Under the pieces are notes generated by a model, which worked only from the letters and a program-made list of their open reading frames with translations, was not told the origin of the DNA and searched no databases. This document shows positions 6,767 to 14,833 of a DNA stretch of 16,571 nt, in pieces (position 1 is the stretch's first letter; the number at the start of each line of letters is the position of its first letter). The position numbers and the translations under genes were made by a program. Source of the DNA: Flavobacterium sp. (GTDB taxonomy: Bacteria > Bacteroidota > Bacteroidia > Flavobacteriales > Flavobacteriaceae); NCBI GenBank assembly GCA_030152225.1, contig JASLHL010000003.1, positions 1 to 16,571 of the forward strand. Direction: 5' to 3'.

Positions 6767-8212
6767 ATGCAGGAAAAACAAGAAAAGCCTATTTCATTAG
6801 CACAATCACTAATCCCTGTTGTATTACTCGTTGTCTTATTGGCTATTAATGTTTTTGTTTTCCGGGATGACGCACTATCAGGAACGAATCAATTTATCTT
6901 ACTTGTAGGTGGTGCAATTGCCATTACTGTCGGTTTGTTTAACCGTGTTTCTTATGACAAAATACTACAGCAAATTGTAAATAACGTTCGCGATACCTCC
7001 AATGCTATTTTTATTTTATTGCTTGTAGGCGCCTTATCGGGTACTTGGCTGTTAAGTGGTATTATTCCCAGTATGATTTACTACGGACTAGAACTCTTAC
7101 ATCCCTCCATTTACCTCCCTGCCTGTCTAATTATTACCTCCATCATTTCCATTGCTACAGGAAGTTCATGGACAACCTCTGCAACAGTGGGAATCGCGCT
7201 TGTGGGCATTGGTAATGCCTTGGGCATGCCCTTAGGTGTTATTGGTGGAGCGGTTATCTCAGGGGCTTATTTTGGAGATAAACTATCTCCTTTATCGGAT
7301 ACAACCAACCTTGCACCTGTTATGGCAGGTACGGATTTGTTTACTCACATTCGCTATATGTTATACACCACAGTTCCAACCTATGTGGTCACGCTGATTC
7401 TATTTAGTATCTTAGGTTTTATCTATGGTGCCGATGGTCAGGTAGATACAGCAGAAACACTAGCTGCTATTAGCGATACCTTTCACATTACGCCCCTCTT
7501 ATTTATTGTCCCTGTTTTTGTAATTATATTGATTGTCAAAAAAGTACAGCCTATCGCTGCGCTACTGATTGGCACTTTATTAGGCGCGGTCTTTGCCCTT
7601 ATTTTTCAGCCCAATATTGTTGTCGATGTTGCTGGTGGTGATGTGTTTAATTTCTATAACGCCTACAAAGGAGTAATGCTTGCATTAACTACAGATATCC
7701 GTATTTTGTCCCCCTTAGAAAGTCTCAATGGACTATTTGAAGCCGGTGGTATGGCTAGTATGCTCAATACCGTTTGGTTAATTCTTTGTGCTATGTTTTT
7801 TGGGGGTGCTATGGAAGCTATTGGCGCTTTACAGAAAATATCCCTATCGCTATTGAAAATCGCCAATAACTTATTTGGACTCTTCGCTAGTACAGTAGCT
7901 AGTTGCCTGGCCATCAACATTATGACATCCGATCAATACCTCTCTATTGTAGTACCAGGTAAAATGTTTGCTGATGCATATAAACAGAAAGGACTCGCTC
8001 CAGAAAACCTCAGTCGAACATTAGAAGATTCTGGAACTGTAACCTCCGTATTAATCCCGTGGAATACCTGTGGTGCTTATCACGCAGGTGTACTTGGTAT
8101 TCCGACCTTGACCTATTTGCCTTACGCCTTTTTCAACTACCTAAGCCCTTTTGTTACCCTGCTATACGCGGCATTGGATTTTAAAATTAAACGAATCATC
8201 AAAAAATCATAA
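6767..8212 (+). CDS. nhaC: Na+/H+ antiporter of the NhaC family
   Basis: This 481-residue inner-membrane protein is predicted to exchange internal Na+ for external H+ and so support pH and salt homeostasis. It has about 11-12 hydrophobic segments, and short charged tails at both ends (MQEKQEK and KIKRIIKKS). Family-typical motifs are GSSWTTSATVG at 132-142, GAYFGDKLSPLSDTTNLAP at 166-184, and DSGTVTSVLIPWNTCGAY at 421-438, which carry conserved polar and acidic residues such as D171, D178 and D421. The length is normal for NhaC. It stands alone, 209 bases after nrdA and 138 bases before the lipoprotein gene. NhaC-type proteins can also exchange organic ions, so the substrate is inferred from the family. 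Its position near urease may be chance, although both affect internal pH. Confidence 0.9.
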   Translation: MQEKQEKPISLAQSLIPVVLLVVLLAINVFVFRDDALSGTNQFILLVGGAIAITVGLFNRVSYDKILQQIVNNVRDTSNAIFILLLVGALSGTWLLSGIIPSMIYYGLELLHPSIYLPACLIITSIISIATGSSWTTSATVGIALVGIGNALGMPLGVIGGAVISGAYFGDKLSPLSDTTNLAPVMAGTDLFTHIRYMLYTTVPTYVVTLILFSILGFIYGADGQVDTAETLAAISDTFHITPLLFIVPVFVIILIVKKVQPIAALLIGTLLGAVFALIFQPNIVVDVAGGDVFNFYNAYKGVMLALTTDIRILSPLESLNGLFEAGGMASMLNTVWLILCAMFFGGAMEAIGALQKISLSLLKIANNLFGLFASTVASCLAINIMTSDQYLSIVVPGKMFADAYKQKGLAPENLSRTLEDSGTVTSVLIPWNTCGAYHAGVLGIPTLTYLPYAFFNYLSPFVTLLYAALDFKIKRIIKKS

Positions 8213-8350
8213 AGAATACGACCATCATTCCTGATTCGCATACAATTCAATAGGAAGTCCTAAATTATCAAAACGGTAGATAAGAATATACCTTTTTGGA
8301 AAACAAATCCGGCATTTAGTTTTTCATTTGTTCTCATAAAATTTAACTAT

Positions 8351-9259
8351 ATGAGAATAAAATTTTTTTTAGTAGCGCTATTTCTAGCTACTTTCAGTGC
8401 TATCACATTGCCCTCTTGTTCTAGTGATGATCAAAAAGGCTCTAACACAATACAAGAAACTAAAACAGCTATGCTTGCCAAGCACGTATGGAAAACGACT
8501 GAAGTAAGAGACAACCAAAAGAAGAAGCTCGATCTTGGCGTTCAACCAGCTAAAACCTATGCTGGATTTGCGTATTACCGTCCTGATGGAACATTTCGCA
8601 TCATTGATTTTAATGATCGACCTAAAATGTTTGGTAGATGGAAGTTAACAGACGGTGAAACAAAACGACTGTTGACGGTATACAACAACGACAATACCAT
8701 TGCGTATGCACGTACAATTGATTTTCTTGCGCTGAACAACAGCTTATTTACCTATAGAGTTGTTCCCAATGCCAGTCAACCAGCTGTATATTACGACGTG
8801 GACCATCAACCTGTGACCAATCATCCAGAACCTTTAACTCCAGCGCAAATTTTAGCAGCTGTTGATTGGAAAACAGTAGAAGTTTTAGATATTACAGCAG
8901 GTATTGAACGGGCGAAAAAACTGAATATGAACGTAGCTCCTGCAGCTAGTTTCTCAGGAGATGTATACTATACAAATGCCCACGGTAATGCGTACTTCCC
9001 TAAAAACAAAGAAGGCAAATACGCCAATGGTTCCTTTATTTTTACAGCCTTTAACAACAAAAAAAAGGTACGTTCTACAGGAGATTGGTACGTCTCTGTT
9101 GATGGGACCCAACGCACGCTCATGGCCCGAAATCCAGACCGATCGATTGCATGGGAACGCAAGGTGCGTATTGTAGAGCTAACCACAGCTGTTTTTACCT
9201 ATGATATCCAAGTAGGCCAGCAACTGCTGCGTGTGGTTCATCGTCCTTTAACAAATTAG
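8351..9259 (+). CDS. Lipoprotein with two tandem copies of one domain (DUF4822-like)
   Basis: This is a 302-residue exported lipoprotein of unknown function. The signal peptide ends in a lipobox with the modified cysteine at C23 (TLPSCSSDDQK). The acidic S-D-D just after it resembles the surface-export signal described for flavobacterial lipoproteins, so the protein may be on the cell surface. The rest is an internal duplication. Copy 1 (about 42-158) has VWKTTEV at 46-52, GRWKLTDGETKRLL at 95-108 and FTYRV at 133-137; copy 2 (about 166-300) has DWKTVEV at 172-178, GDWYVSVDGTQRTL at 244-257 and FTYDI at 282-286. The pattern recalls Bacteroidota DUF4822 proteins; that name is from memory. No catalytic motif is seen. 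A strong terminator follows, and the gene appears monocistronic. Confidence 0.88.
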   Translation: MRIKFFLVALFLATFSAITLPSCSSDDQKGSNTIQETKTAMLAKHVWKTTEVRDNQKKKLDLGVQPAKTYAGFAYYRPDGTFRIIDFNDRPKMFGRWKLTDGETKRLLTVYNNDNTIAYARTIDFLALNNSLFTYRVVPNASQPAVYYDVDHQPVTNHPEPLTPAQILAAVDWKTVEVLDITAGIERAKKLNMNVAPAASFSGDVYYTNAHGNAYFPKNKEGKYANGSFIFTAFNNKKKVRSTGDWYVSVDGTQRTLMARNPDRSIAWERKVRIVELTTAVFTYDIQVGQQLLRVVHRPLTN

Positions 9260-9278
9260 CATCTAAATTAAATGATTG

Positions 9279-9317
9279 CAAGGCTCTTTTTTGTAAAAAA
9301 AGAGCCTTGTTTTTTTT
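9279..9317 (+). terminator. Strong bidirectional terminator between the lipoprotein and AraC-family genes
   Basis: CAAGGCTCTTTTT (from 9279) pairs with AAAAAGAGCCTTG (to 9309) around a short loop. Eight T (9310-9317) follow on the plus strand. The stop codon of the converging AraC-family gene (9316-9318) lies inside the T-run. The stem has A-rich flanks on both sides, so it probably serves both genes. Confidence 0.9.
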
Positions 9318-10215
9318 ATTTCCAACGATCTAAAATAGTTGTTCGTTCACTCGTTCTATATTCATTCGGTGATACTCCCATTTCCTTTCTAAAGAACTTG
9401 GAAAAATAGCTCGGTGATGGATACCCCAATTCAAATGCAATAGAGGCAATATCTCGCGTGGTATGAACCAGAAGTAATTTGGCATAGGCCACATTAACTT
9501 CATTAATCAATTGTTTGGCAGAACGTCCAAGCACTGTCTTACTGCATCGATTCAAATAATTTTCTGACAAACACAAGGAACTCGCGTAGTAGCTCACAGA
9601 TTTCTCTCGAATATGGGAGTCAATCACCAATTCTTTAAATCGAAAGGCAATCTCTAAATCTCTTGAACTAAAGGCATAATTAGCCGTATAACAGTTTAAT
9701 CGAGATAAAATAGAGTAAAAAATAGGCACATACACCCCTGGTCTGATTGTACTCAATCCCAATTCCCCATAGAGAAGCAACATACTAGCAGTTAGAGCCT
9801 GTGTATCATAATAGTCTAACTTATAGTAAGGCATATACTTGATTTCCTCCTTTTTATCATGCATTAACAAATACTGCGTAAAAATGTCTGATTCATAGAA
9901 AATAATAAATCCTTTGACATCTTCTGATAAGTACTGCGTAGCAGTCCAAAGTCCTTGTTTCACATGTAAACACTCCCCTGCAACAATACGATACTGTTGA
10001 AAGCTAATCAGCTGTTCAAATTCGCCTTGGGTAACAAAAATAATAAAACTAAAAGCCGTTCGGTAAGGACTTACCGGTTTTACGATACCCGTTAAATATT
10101 CTTCTATTTTATAAACTTGAAGAGCATTGGTGTTGCTTGCTAGGGCAAAATCAAGATAGGGTAAGTATCTTTTTTTATAATCGAGACTAGATAAAATCGA
10201 AGCAACTTCTTTCAT
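9316..10215 (-). CDS. AraC-family transcriptional regulator, divergent from urease
   Basis: This 299-residue protein is a DNA-binding regulator. The C-terminal AraC/XylS domain covers about 194-288 with two helix-turn-helix units: the first near 206-230 (SVSYYASSLCLSENYLNRCS), the second near 255-287 with the signature DIASIAFELGYPSPSYFSKF at 255-274 and FRKEMGVSPNEYR. The N-terminal half (about 30-160) looks like a cupin-type ligand-sensing domain, for instance SFIIFVTQGEFEQLI at 56-70, but I cannot name its ligand. The gene points away from ureAB across a 142-base gap, the usual arrangement of an AraC regulator and its target, and like UreR of Proteus in principle. Control of urease by urea or nitrogen is thus inference from position. 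The start at 10215 is the first in-frame ATG. Confidence 0.9.
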   Translation of the reverse strand: MKEVASILSSLDYKKRYLPYLDFALASNTNALQVYKIEEYLTGIVKPVSPYRTAFSFIIFVTQGEFEQLISFQQYRIVAGECLHVKQGLWTATQYLSEDVKGFIIFYESDIFTQYLLMHDKKEEIKYMPYYKLDYYDTQALTASMLLLYGELGLSTIRPGVYVPIFYSILSRLNCYTANYAFSSRDLEIAFRFKELVIDSHIREKSVSYYASSLCLSENYLNRCSKTVLGRSAKQLINEVNVAYAKLLLVHTTRDIASIAFELGYPSPSYFSKFFRKEMGVSPNEYRTSERTTILDRWK

Positions 10216-10240
10216 ATAAAAACACAGTAAAAAACACGTA

Positions 10241-10248
10241 TAAAGGTA
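10241..10248 (-). promoter_or_regulatory. Possible -7 element of the AraC-family gene
   Basis: The minus strand reads TACCTTTA, one base off TAnnTTTG, about 26 bases before the ATG at 10215. This is a weak match. Confidence 0.3.
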
Positions 10249-10264
10249 AGTAAAAAATCAACAA

Positions 10265-10298
10265 TTTAGCATAGCACGAAAAAGGAAAGTATTAGCAT
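10265..10298. promoter_or_regulatory. Direct repeat TTAGCAT upstream of urease, candidate regulator site
   Basis: TTAGCAT occurs at 10266-10272 and again at 10292-10298, 26 bases apart, each followed by a similar A-T-rich stretch ending in AGC. The pair lies about 45-80 bases before the predicted urease transcription start, where AraC-type activators often bind direct repeats. The seven-base match is short, so chance is possible. Confidence 0.3.
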
Positions 10299-10331
10299 GA
10301 TATAGCTATTTACTTGGGAGATACAAGGCCT

Positions 10332-10339
10332 TACCTTTG
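10332..10339 (+). promoter_or_regulatory. Urease operon promoter, -7 element
   Basis: TACCTTTG matches TAnnTTTG and ends 18 bases before the ATG at 10358, giving a very short leader of about 10-13 bases. A TTG at 10314-10316 may be the -33 element, with spacing slightly short. A TTG codon inside this element (10337) is in frame with ureAB but would not be translated if transcription starts downstream of it. Confidence 0.6.
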
Positions 10340-10357
10340 TACAAAACTTTAAGAACT

Positions 10358-10981
10358 ATGTATTTAACTCACCAAGAAAAGGAGAAAATGCTTCTTTTAT
10401 TTGCGGCAATTGTCGCAAAGAACAGAAAAGAAAAAGGATTAAAACTGAGCTACCCTGAAGCTGTAGCCTATTTATCTGGGCATGTGATAGAGGGAGCAAG
10501 AGAGGGCAAAACGGTACAACAATTGATTGGCGAATGCAATCAACTGCTAAGCAGTGAAGATGTAATGCAAGGGGTTCCCGAATTAGTCGAACAATTACAA
10601 GTGGAAGCGATGTTTGTAGATGGAACAAAACTCGTTTCACTCAATAATCCTATTCCATCTGGTGCATCAACGGCACAACAACCTGGAGCCTATGCCTATG
10701 CATCCGATGATATTGTACTATCGGCAGGTAGAAAACGCCTTCAACTTTCGGTTGTCAATACAGCGGATCGCCCAGTACAAGTGGGATCTCATTTTCATTT
10801 TTACGAAGTAAACCCAGCTTTGGCTTTTGATCGTGAACAGACCAAAGGTTACCATTTGGATATTGCTTCTGGTTTATCTATTCGCTTTATGCCTGGCGTA
10901 ACTGAAACAGTAGAGCTTGTAGAATATGGAGGAGAAAAGATCATCCATGGTTTTACAGGAAAAATAAATGGTTCGATTTAA
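10358..10981 (+). CDS. ureAB: Urease gamma-beta fusion subunit
   Basis: This 207-residue protein joins the urease gamma and beta subunits, as in Helicobacter, where the fused chain is called UreA. The gamma part covers about 1-100 ([35 protein letters not shown] at 27-46, then [13 protein letters not shown]). The beta part covers about 105-200 ([19 protein letters not shown] at 137-155, [17 protein letters not shown] at 164-180). It lacks the long C-terminal tail of the Helicobacter pylori subunit. I chose the ATG at 10358: an in-frame TTG 21 bases upstream lies inside the promoter element, and urease gamma chains begin M-x-L-T-x-x-E. With UreC it forms the cytoplasmic nickel enzyme that splits urea into ammonia and carbamate. 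ureC follows after 21 bases. Confidence 0.96.
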   Translation: MYLTHQEKEKMLLLFAAIVAKNRKEKGLKLSYPEAVAYLSGHVIEGAREGKTVQQLIGECNQLLSSEDVMQGVPELVEQLQVEAMFVDGTKLVSLNNPIPSGASTAQQPGAYAYASDDIVLSAGRKRLQLSVVNTADRPVQVGSHFHFYEVNPALAFDREQTKGYHLDIASGLSIRFMPGVTETVELVEYGGEKIIHGFTGKINGSI

Positions 10982-11002
10982 TTTTAAACGCGGAAAAGTA
11001 AA

Positions 11003-12709
11003 ATGAAAAAAATATCACGTAAAGAATATGCTAGCTATTTTGGTCCAACAACAGGAGACAAAATACGTTTGGCGGATACCGATCTTTGGATCCAAATAGA
11101 AAAAGACTACACTACTTATGGAGATGAATTAATTTTTGGTGGTGGAAAAGTGGTACGTGACGGAATGGGGCAACATCCGTTAGCGACAAAAGAACAGGTT
11201 TTAGATACCGTAATCTCCAATGCGATCATCCTCGATCATTGGGGAATTGTAAAAGCCGACATTGGCATCAAAAATGGCGTTATTGTAGGCATCGGAAAAG
11301 CAGGTAATCCCCTGACGATGGATGGAGTATCTCCTCATATGATTGTAGGTGTAGGAACGGAATACATCGCGGGTGAAAACCTGATTGTGACAGCAGGAAC
11401 CATTGATACCCATGTGCATTATATCTGTCCACAGCAATTCGATGTGGCACTACAATCGGGAACAACAACCGTTGTTGGTGGCGGAACAGGTCCTGCAGCC
11501 GGAACCTTAGCAACCAACTGTACTTCAGGTGCATGGCATTTACAACGTATGGCATTGGCAACGGACAAAATACCAGTAAATTTCATCTTTTTAGCCAAAG
11601 GAAATAGTTCTAGCGCAACTGCTTTACACGAAATCGTAACCGCAGGTGCAGGCGGAATGAAAATTCACGAAGATTGGGGAAGTACACCTTATGTGCTAAA
11701 TAAGTGTTTGGAAGTTGCTGATGAAGCCGATATTCAAGTTTGTATTCACACCGATACCCTAAACGAAGCTGGATTTGTAGAAGATTCGCTCAATTCTTTC
11801 AATGGGAGATCCATTCACACCTACCATACTGAAGGCGCTGGTGGTGGACATGCCCCTGATTTATTGAAAGTGGTGGAGTATGACAATATATTACCTTCTT
11901 CTACAACACCGACCAACCCCTTCACCATCAATACCATTGATGAACACTTGGATATGATGATGATTTGCCATCACCTCGACAAGAATATACCCGAAGATAT
12001 TGCTTTTGCTAAATCGCGTATTCGCGAGCAAACCATTGCTGCAGAAGGAATTTTACACGATATGGGTGCCATTTCGATGATGAGCTCTGACTCCCAAGCC
12101 ATGGGGCGTATTGGTGAAGTCGTAACGCGTACTTGGCAAATTGCCGATAAAATGAAGAAAGACTTTGGTCCCTTACACCCTGATACAACAAGTGACAACT
12201 TTAGAGCCAAACGCTATGTAGCAAAATACACCATTAATCCAGCTATTACTCATGGTATCGCCGATTATGTAGGCTCTATTGAGGTAGGTAAAATGGCTGA
12301 TTTAGTTTTCTATCGACCGTGCGCTTTCGGAATTAAACCTGAGATGGTACTCAAAGGAGGGGTAATTGCCTATGCTGGAATGGGAGATCCCAATGCATCT
12401 ATTTCAACCCCACAACCTTATATGTATCGTCCAATGTGGGGAACATTCGGCAAAGTAGTAGGCGAAATTTCGGCCCTATTCGTAGCGCAACAAGCCATTG
12501 ATCACGGTGGATTGCAAGAATTAGGGGTTGAAAAAGCCCTAAAAGTAGTAAAAAATACCCGTCAAGTGAAAAAATCAGATCTAATTCACAATGCGAGTCA
12601 ACCGCATATTGCCATGAATCACGAAACCTATGAGATTCACATTGACAATCAACCTGTATCGATTCAACCATCACAATCCTTGCCATTGAGTCAGTTGTAT
12701 CATATTTAG
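11003..12709 (+). CDS. ureC: Urease alpha (catalytic) subunit
   Basis: This 568-residue amidohydrolase is the catalytic urease chain. Every nickel-site residue is present, offset by three from the Klebsiella enzyme: H137 and H139 (DTHVHYICP), the carbamylated bridging K220 and substrate-binding H222 ([10 protein letters not shown]), H249 ([12 protein letters not shown]), H275 ([15 protein letters not shown]) and D363 ([10 protein letters not shown]). The mobile flap has C322 and the catalytic H323 ([14 protein letters not shown]). Length is standard and the C-terminus is intact. It follows ureAB by 21 bases. No ureD, E, F or G follows: the next gene, 217 bases on, is an opposing FUSC-family gene. 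Assembly of the nickel centre would need accessory proteins encoded elsewhere. Right after the stop codon the sequence turns heptad-like, and a hairpin terminator follows at 12787. Confidence 0.98.
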   Translation: MKKISRKEYASYFGPTTGDKIRLADTDLWIQIEKDYTTYGDELIFGGGKVVRDGMGQHPLATKEQVLDTVISNAIILDHWGIVKADIGIKNGVIVGIGKAGNPLTMDGVSPHMIVGVGTEYIAGENLIVTAGTIDTHVHYICPQQFDVALQSGTTTVVGGGTGPAAGTLATNCTSGAWHLQRMALATDKIPVNFIFLAKGNSSSATALHEIVTAGAGGMKIHEDWGSTPYVLNKCLEVADEADIQVCIHTDTLNEAGFVEDSLNSFNGRSIHTYHTEGAGGGHAPDLLKVVEYDNILPSSTTPTNPFTINTIDEHLDMMMICHHLDKNIPEDIAFAKSRIREQTIAAEGILHDMGAISMMSSDSQAMGRIGEVVTRTWQIADKMKKDFGPLHPDTTSDNFRAKRYVAKYTINPAITHGIADYVGSIEVGKMADLVFYRPCAFGIKPEMVLKGGVIAYAGMGDPNASISTPQPYMYRPMWGTFGKVVGEISALFVAQQAIDHGGLQELGVEKALKVVKNTRQVKKSDLIHNASQPHIAMNHETYEIHIDNQPVSIQPSQSLPLSQLYHI

Positions 12710-12744
12710 GTGAATGGAAATTGAAGACGAGTGATGAATAAATC
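12710..12744. repeat. Possible decayed heptad tail after the ureC stop
   Basis: Immediately after the ureC TAG the plus strand reads in sevens as GTGAATG, GAAATTG, AAGACGA, GTGATGA, ATAAATC. Only the first unit and part of the fourth match the units seen in sense orientation after the bestrophin and FUSC genes, so this may be a decayed array or chance. Confidence 0.3.
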
Positions 12745-12786
12745 TCATACCTCAAATCATCGATTCTTCATGTATTATAATTCAAC

Positions 12787-12820
12787 AAAAGGCTATACTT
12801 AGTATAAGGTATAGCCTTTT
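12787..12820. terminator. Bidirectional terminator between ureC and the FUSC gene
   Basis: A 12-bp perfect stem (AAAAGGCTATAC at 12787-12798 with its complement at 12809-12820) encloses a 10-base loop. A-rich and T-rich ends flank it on both strands. It lies between two converging genes, and its right edge touches heptad array 3. Confidence 0.8.
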
Positions 12821-12932
12821 GGTTTATAGTTGACGGTTCATAGTAATTGGTTTAACTCACCACTCACCACTTACCACTTACCACTTACCACTCACCCTTC
12901 TCCCATTTCCCATTTCCCATCTCCCATCACGA
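12821..12932. repeat. Heptad tandem array 3, abutting the FUSC gene stop codon
   Basis: About 16 consecutive 7-mers are readable on the plus strand in one unbroken register: GGTTTAT, AGTTGAC, GGTTCAT, AGTAATT, GGTTTAA, CTCACCA twice, CTTACCA three times, CTCACCC, TTCTCCC, ATTTCCC twice, ATCTCCC and ATCACGA. The stop codon of the minus-strand FUSC gene (12927-12929) lies in the last unit. The units change gradually along the array, while the period stays 7. There is no open frame of interest inside it. Confidence 0.9.
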
Positions 12933-14042
12933 TTCCATCTTCTTTCGCTTTCTTTTCCAAACAATGCGTGTGCTTCTGATTTGATCCACGGTATGATGTC
13001 GAATATATTCGTGGTGTAAAAGCCATCCGCCAATTCCCCCAAGTAAACTACCAATAATAATATCGATTAAGCGGCTTTGAATTAAAGTGTTAGGGGCATG
13101 TATTAATGGGCTTCCTGCTTCAGCTAGTAAAACCGTTAAAGCGGTGATGAATACAACAGCAAAGGTGTAATTACGCGAGATGAAAATCTCAATAATAAAT
13201 TGCAGCAACATGATACAGATACACAGGTAGAGGGGCTCTTGAGAGATGGAGATCAACGCCCAACACAATCCGATGCCGATAAAGGTTCCTGCAATGCGGT
13301 GTAAGGCACGTTGCCATACGTGATACAGCGAAATCCCCTGCATAATAGCTAAGCAAGAAATCGGAATCCAATACGGATTATTGAAATGGAGTAAATTACC
13401 AAGCAGCAACGAAATAAACATAAAGGCTCCCACAATCAAAGCGCGAATGAGGTAGTCCATTTGTGTTTTAATGGGAACAACGGGTATGATTCGCACTGGT
13501 GTTTGAGGCAAATATCGACGTCCGATGATAAAGCTATAGATTAAGGCGAGTGTACAGGCAAATATAGTTCCCAAGACAAAATAACCAATACGAGTGGCGA
13601 TGGTATCAAAATCAAAAGGCGTATTACTCGCCATAGAAGCGATCATAATAAAGAAAAAACTACCTGGGGGCGGCATAGAGAAATAGAGCGAAATCCAATG
13701 AACAGCCGTGGCAAATAAGCCAAATACAACAGCTGAAACGAGATAGTTAAAGCTAAAAATAACACCGACCACATAGGAAAACATAAAGCCAAAAGAGCAC
13801 ACCAACATAATAAACATACGCTGAGGCGTTGGTAAGTGCGAAGGCACATATAGAATAACTAAACCTGCTAAACACGCGAGTAAACCCGCTTGTAAATTAT
13901 CGAAATACCACCCCGTTAGCAGGGGAACGCCAATGGCAAACATCGCCATAAAGGGAACGTGCCATAGACGATCACTGTGCTTCAGTTGAAATAGATTTTT
14001 ACTTTCTTGTTTAATTAATTGAACGAAGAAATTACTGCTCAT
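12927..14042 (-). CDS. FUSC-family membrane protein
   Basis: This 371-residue inner-membrane protein belongs to the fusaric-acid-resistance/aromatic-acid-exporter (FUSC) superfamily. It has two hydrophobic blocks (about 28-175 and 198-345) separated by a short loop with basic residues (GRRYLPQTPVRIIPVVPIK at 174-192). The second block holds the family pattern NNPYWIPISCLAIMQGISLY at 221-240 followed by HVWQRALHRIAGTFIGIG, and later RLIDIIIGSLLGGIGGWLL at 324-342. The C-terminus is strongly basic (VWKRKRKKMES). The transported compound is unknown; related proteins export aromatic acids or are uncharacterised. The long cytoplasmic domain of YccS/AaeB-type members is missing, making this a short form. 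It is converging on ureC, and its stop codon lies in heptad array 3. Confidence 0.87.
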   Translation of the reverse strand: MSSNFFVQLIKQESKNLFQLKHSDRLWHVPFMAMFAIGVPLLTGWYFDNLQAGLLACLAGLVILYVPSHLPTPQRMFIMLVCSFGFMFSYVVGVIFSFNYLVSAVVFGLFATAVHWISLYFSMPPPGSFFFIMIASMASNTPFDFDTIATRIGYFVLGTIFACTLALIYSFIIGRRYLPQTPVRIIPVVPIKTQMDYLIRALIVGAFMFISLLLGNLLHFNNPYWIPISCLAIMQGISLYHVWQRALHRIAGTFIGIGLCWALISISQEPLYLCICIMLLQFIIEIFISRNYTFAVVFITALTVLLAEAGSPLIHAPNTLIQSRLIDIIIGSLLGGIGGWLLHHEYIRHHTVDQIRSTRIVWKRKRKKMES

Positions 14043-14146
14043 GGTTAAAATGGTTTTTCAGCTTACAATGAATAAACTGTTTTCGATTGAGTACTAGGAT
14101 CTTGTATAAGGAAACGAGAACACTGCTACTGCTTTTTAAAGTAGTG

Positions 14147-14154
14147 CAAAGGTA
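14147..14154 (-). promoter_or_regulatory. Promoter -7 element of the FUSC gene
   Basis: The minus strand reads TACCTTTG, identical to the sodB and urease elements. It implies a leader of about 100 bases before the ATG at 14042. No clear -33 element is seen. Confidence 0.5.
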
Positions 14155-14230
14155 CGAATCAATTTGCAGTTTAAAAACAGAAGAAAGGCGCAAAATAGTG
14201 GATAAAAAGCAGAGTGATCTGTACTACAAT

Positions 14231-14262
14231 AAAAAGAGGCTATCCCTATGGAATAGCCTCTT
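14231..14262 (-). terminator. Terminator of the FMN reductase gene
   Basis: AAGAGGCTAT (14234-14243) pairs with its exact complement at 14253-14262 around a 9-base loop. On the minus strand a T-rich tail (TTTTTATTGT) follows. It lies 19 bases after the stop codon of the minus-strand gene ending at 14281. Confidence 0.85.
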
Positions 14263-14280
14263 GTGTTGAAAAAGTAGTTG

Positions 14281-14814
14281 TTAGTTTTGGTGAAGCGTTG
14301 ATTTAAAGTCGTTTAATCGCGCTTCAAATTCTATTTTTAAATGATCGTTGACAATATGACCTGCTATAAAATTATCCTGAAAACTAGGAAGTGAAAAGTG
14401 AGAGGCAATATTTCCACCAAAGAAGGGGAAGATGTTTTTCGCCGATTCCATCACGAATTGCCCTCCTCTTGGTCCTGGAGAAGTGGAAAGTAAAAACATG
14501 GGTTTTTGTTGGAAAAGCCCTTTATCTGCACGAGATCCCCAATCGAAAATATTTTTAAAGGCTGTACTAAATGTTCCGTTATGTTCTGCTAAACCAATAA
14601 TTAAAGCATCGCTTTCTTTTAGTATTTGATTAAAGGCTAATGCTCGAGCAGGGACTCCTTCTTGGTTGCGTTCTGGTGAATAAATGGGCATTTCATAGTC
14701 ATTTAAATCCAAAATCTGAATGTCGTGTTCTGTCAAATCTCGCACAGCGTGTTTGACTAATTCTAAGTTGATGGATTGTGTACTATTACTTGCTGCAAAG
14801 GCTGTTATTTTCAT
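14281..14814 (-). CDS. NAD(P)H-dependent FMN reductase (flavodoxin-like fold)
   Basis: This 177-residue cytoplasmic flavoprotein resembles the NADPH-dependent FMN reductase/azoreductase family (YieF/ChrR-like). The phosphate-binding loop of the flavin site is in AFAASNSTQSINLELV at 5-20. The second flavin loop is AEHNGTFSTAFKNIFDW at 76-92, where many relatives have P-E-Y-N-x-x; here the proline is alanine and the tyrosine histidine. STSPGPRGG at 110-118 forms the third. Such enzymes reduce flavins, quinones, nitro compounds or metal ions; the natural substrate here is unknown. It is monocistronic, with its own promoter and terminator, and lies between the FUSC gene and the peroxiredoxin operon on the same strand. 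A role in redox or xenobiotic defence is inference. Confidence 0.88.
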   Translation of the reverse strand: MKITAFAASNSTQSINLELVKHAVRDLTEHDIQILDLNDYEMPIYSPERNQEGVPARALAFNQILKESDALIIGLAEHNGTFSTAFKNIFDWGSRADKGLFQQKPMFLLSTSPGPRGGQFVMESAKNIFPFFGGNIASHFSLPSFQDNFIAGHIVNDHLKIEFEARLNDFKSTLHQN

Positions 14815-14833
14815 GGTTGAATGATCTTTTATT

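Noticed and set aside
10337..10357. Seven extra N-terminal codons on UreAB from a TTG start
   Set aside because: The TTG lies inside the promoter -7 element, and urease gamma chains start at the ATG at 10358.
12399..12755. Minus-strand 118-codon open frame over the end of ureC
   Set aside because: It is the shadow of ureC, whose frame is fully supported by catalytic residues.
14087..14269. Plus-strand 60-codon open frame between the FUSC and FMN reductase genes
   Set aside because: It overlaps the FUSC promoter and the FMN reductase terminator, and its composition is not protein-like.
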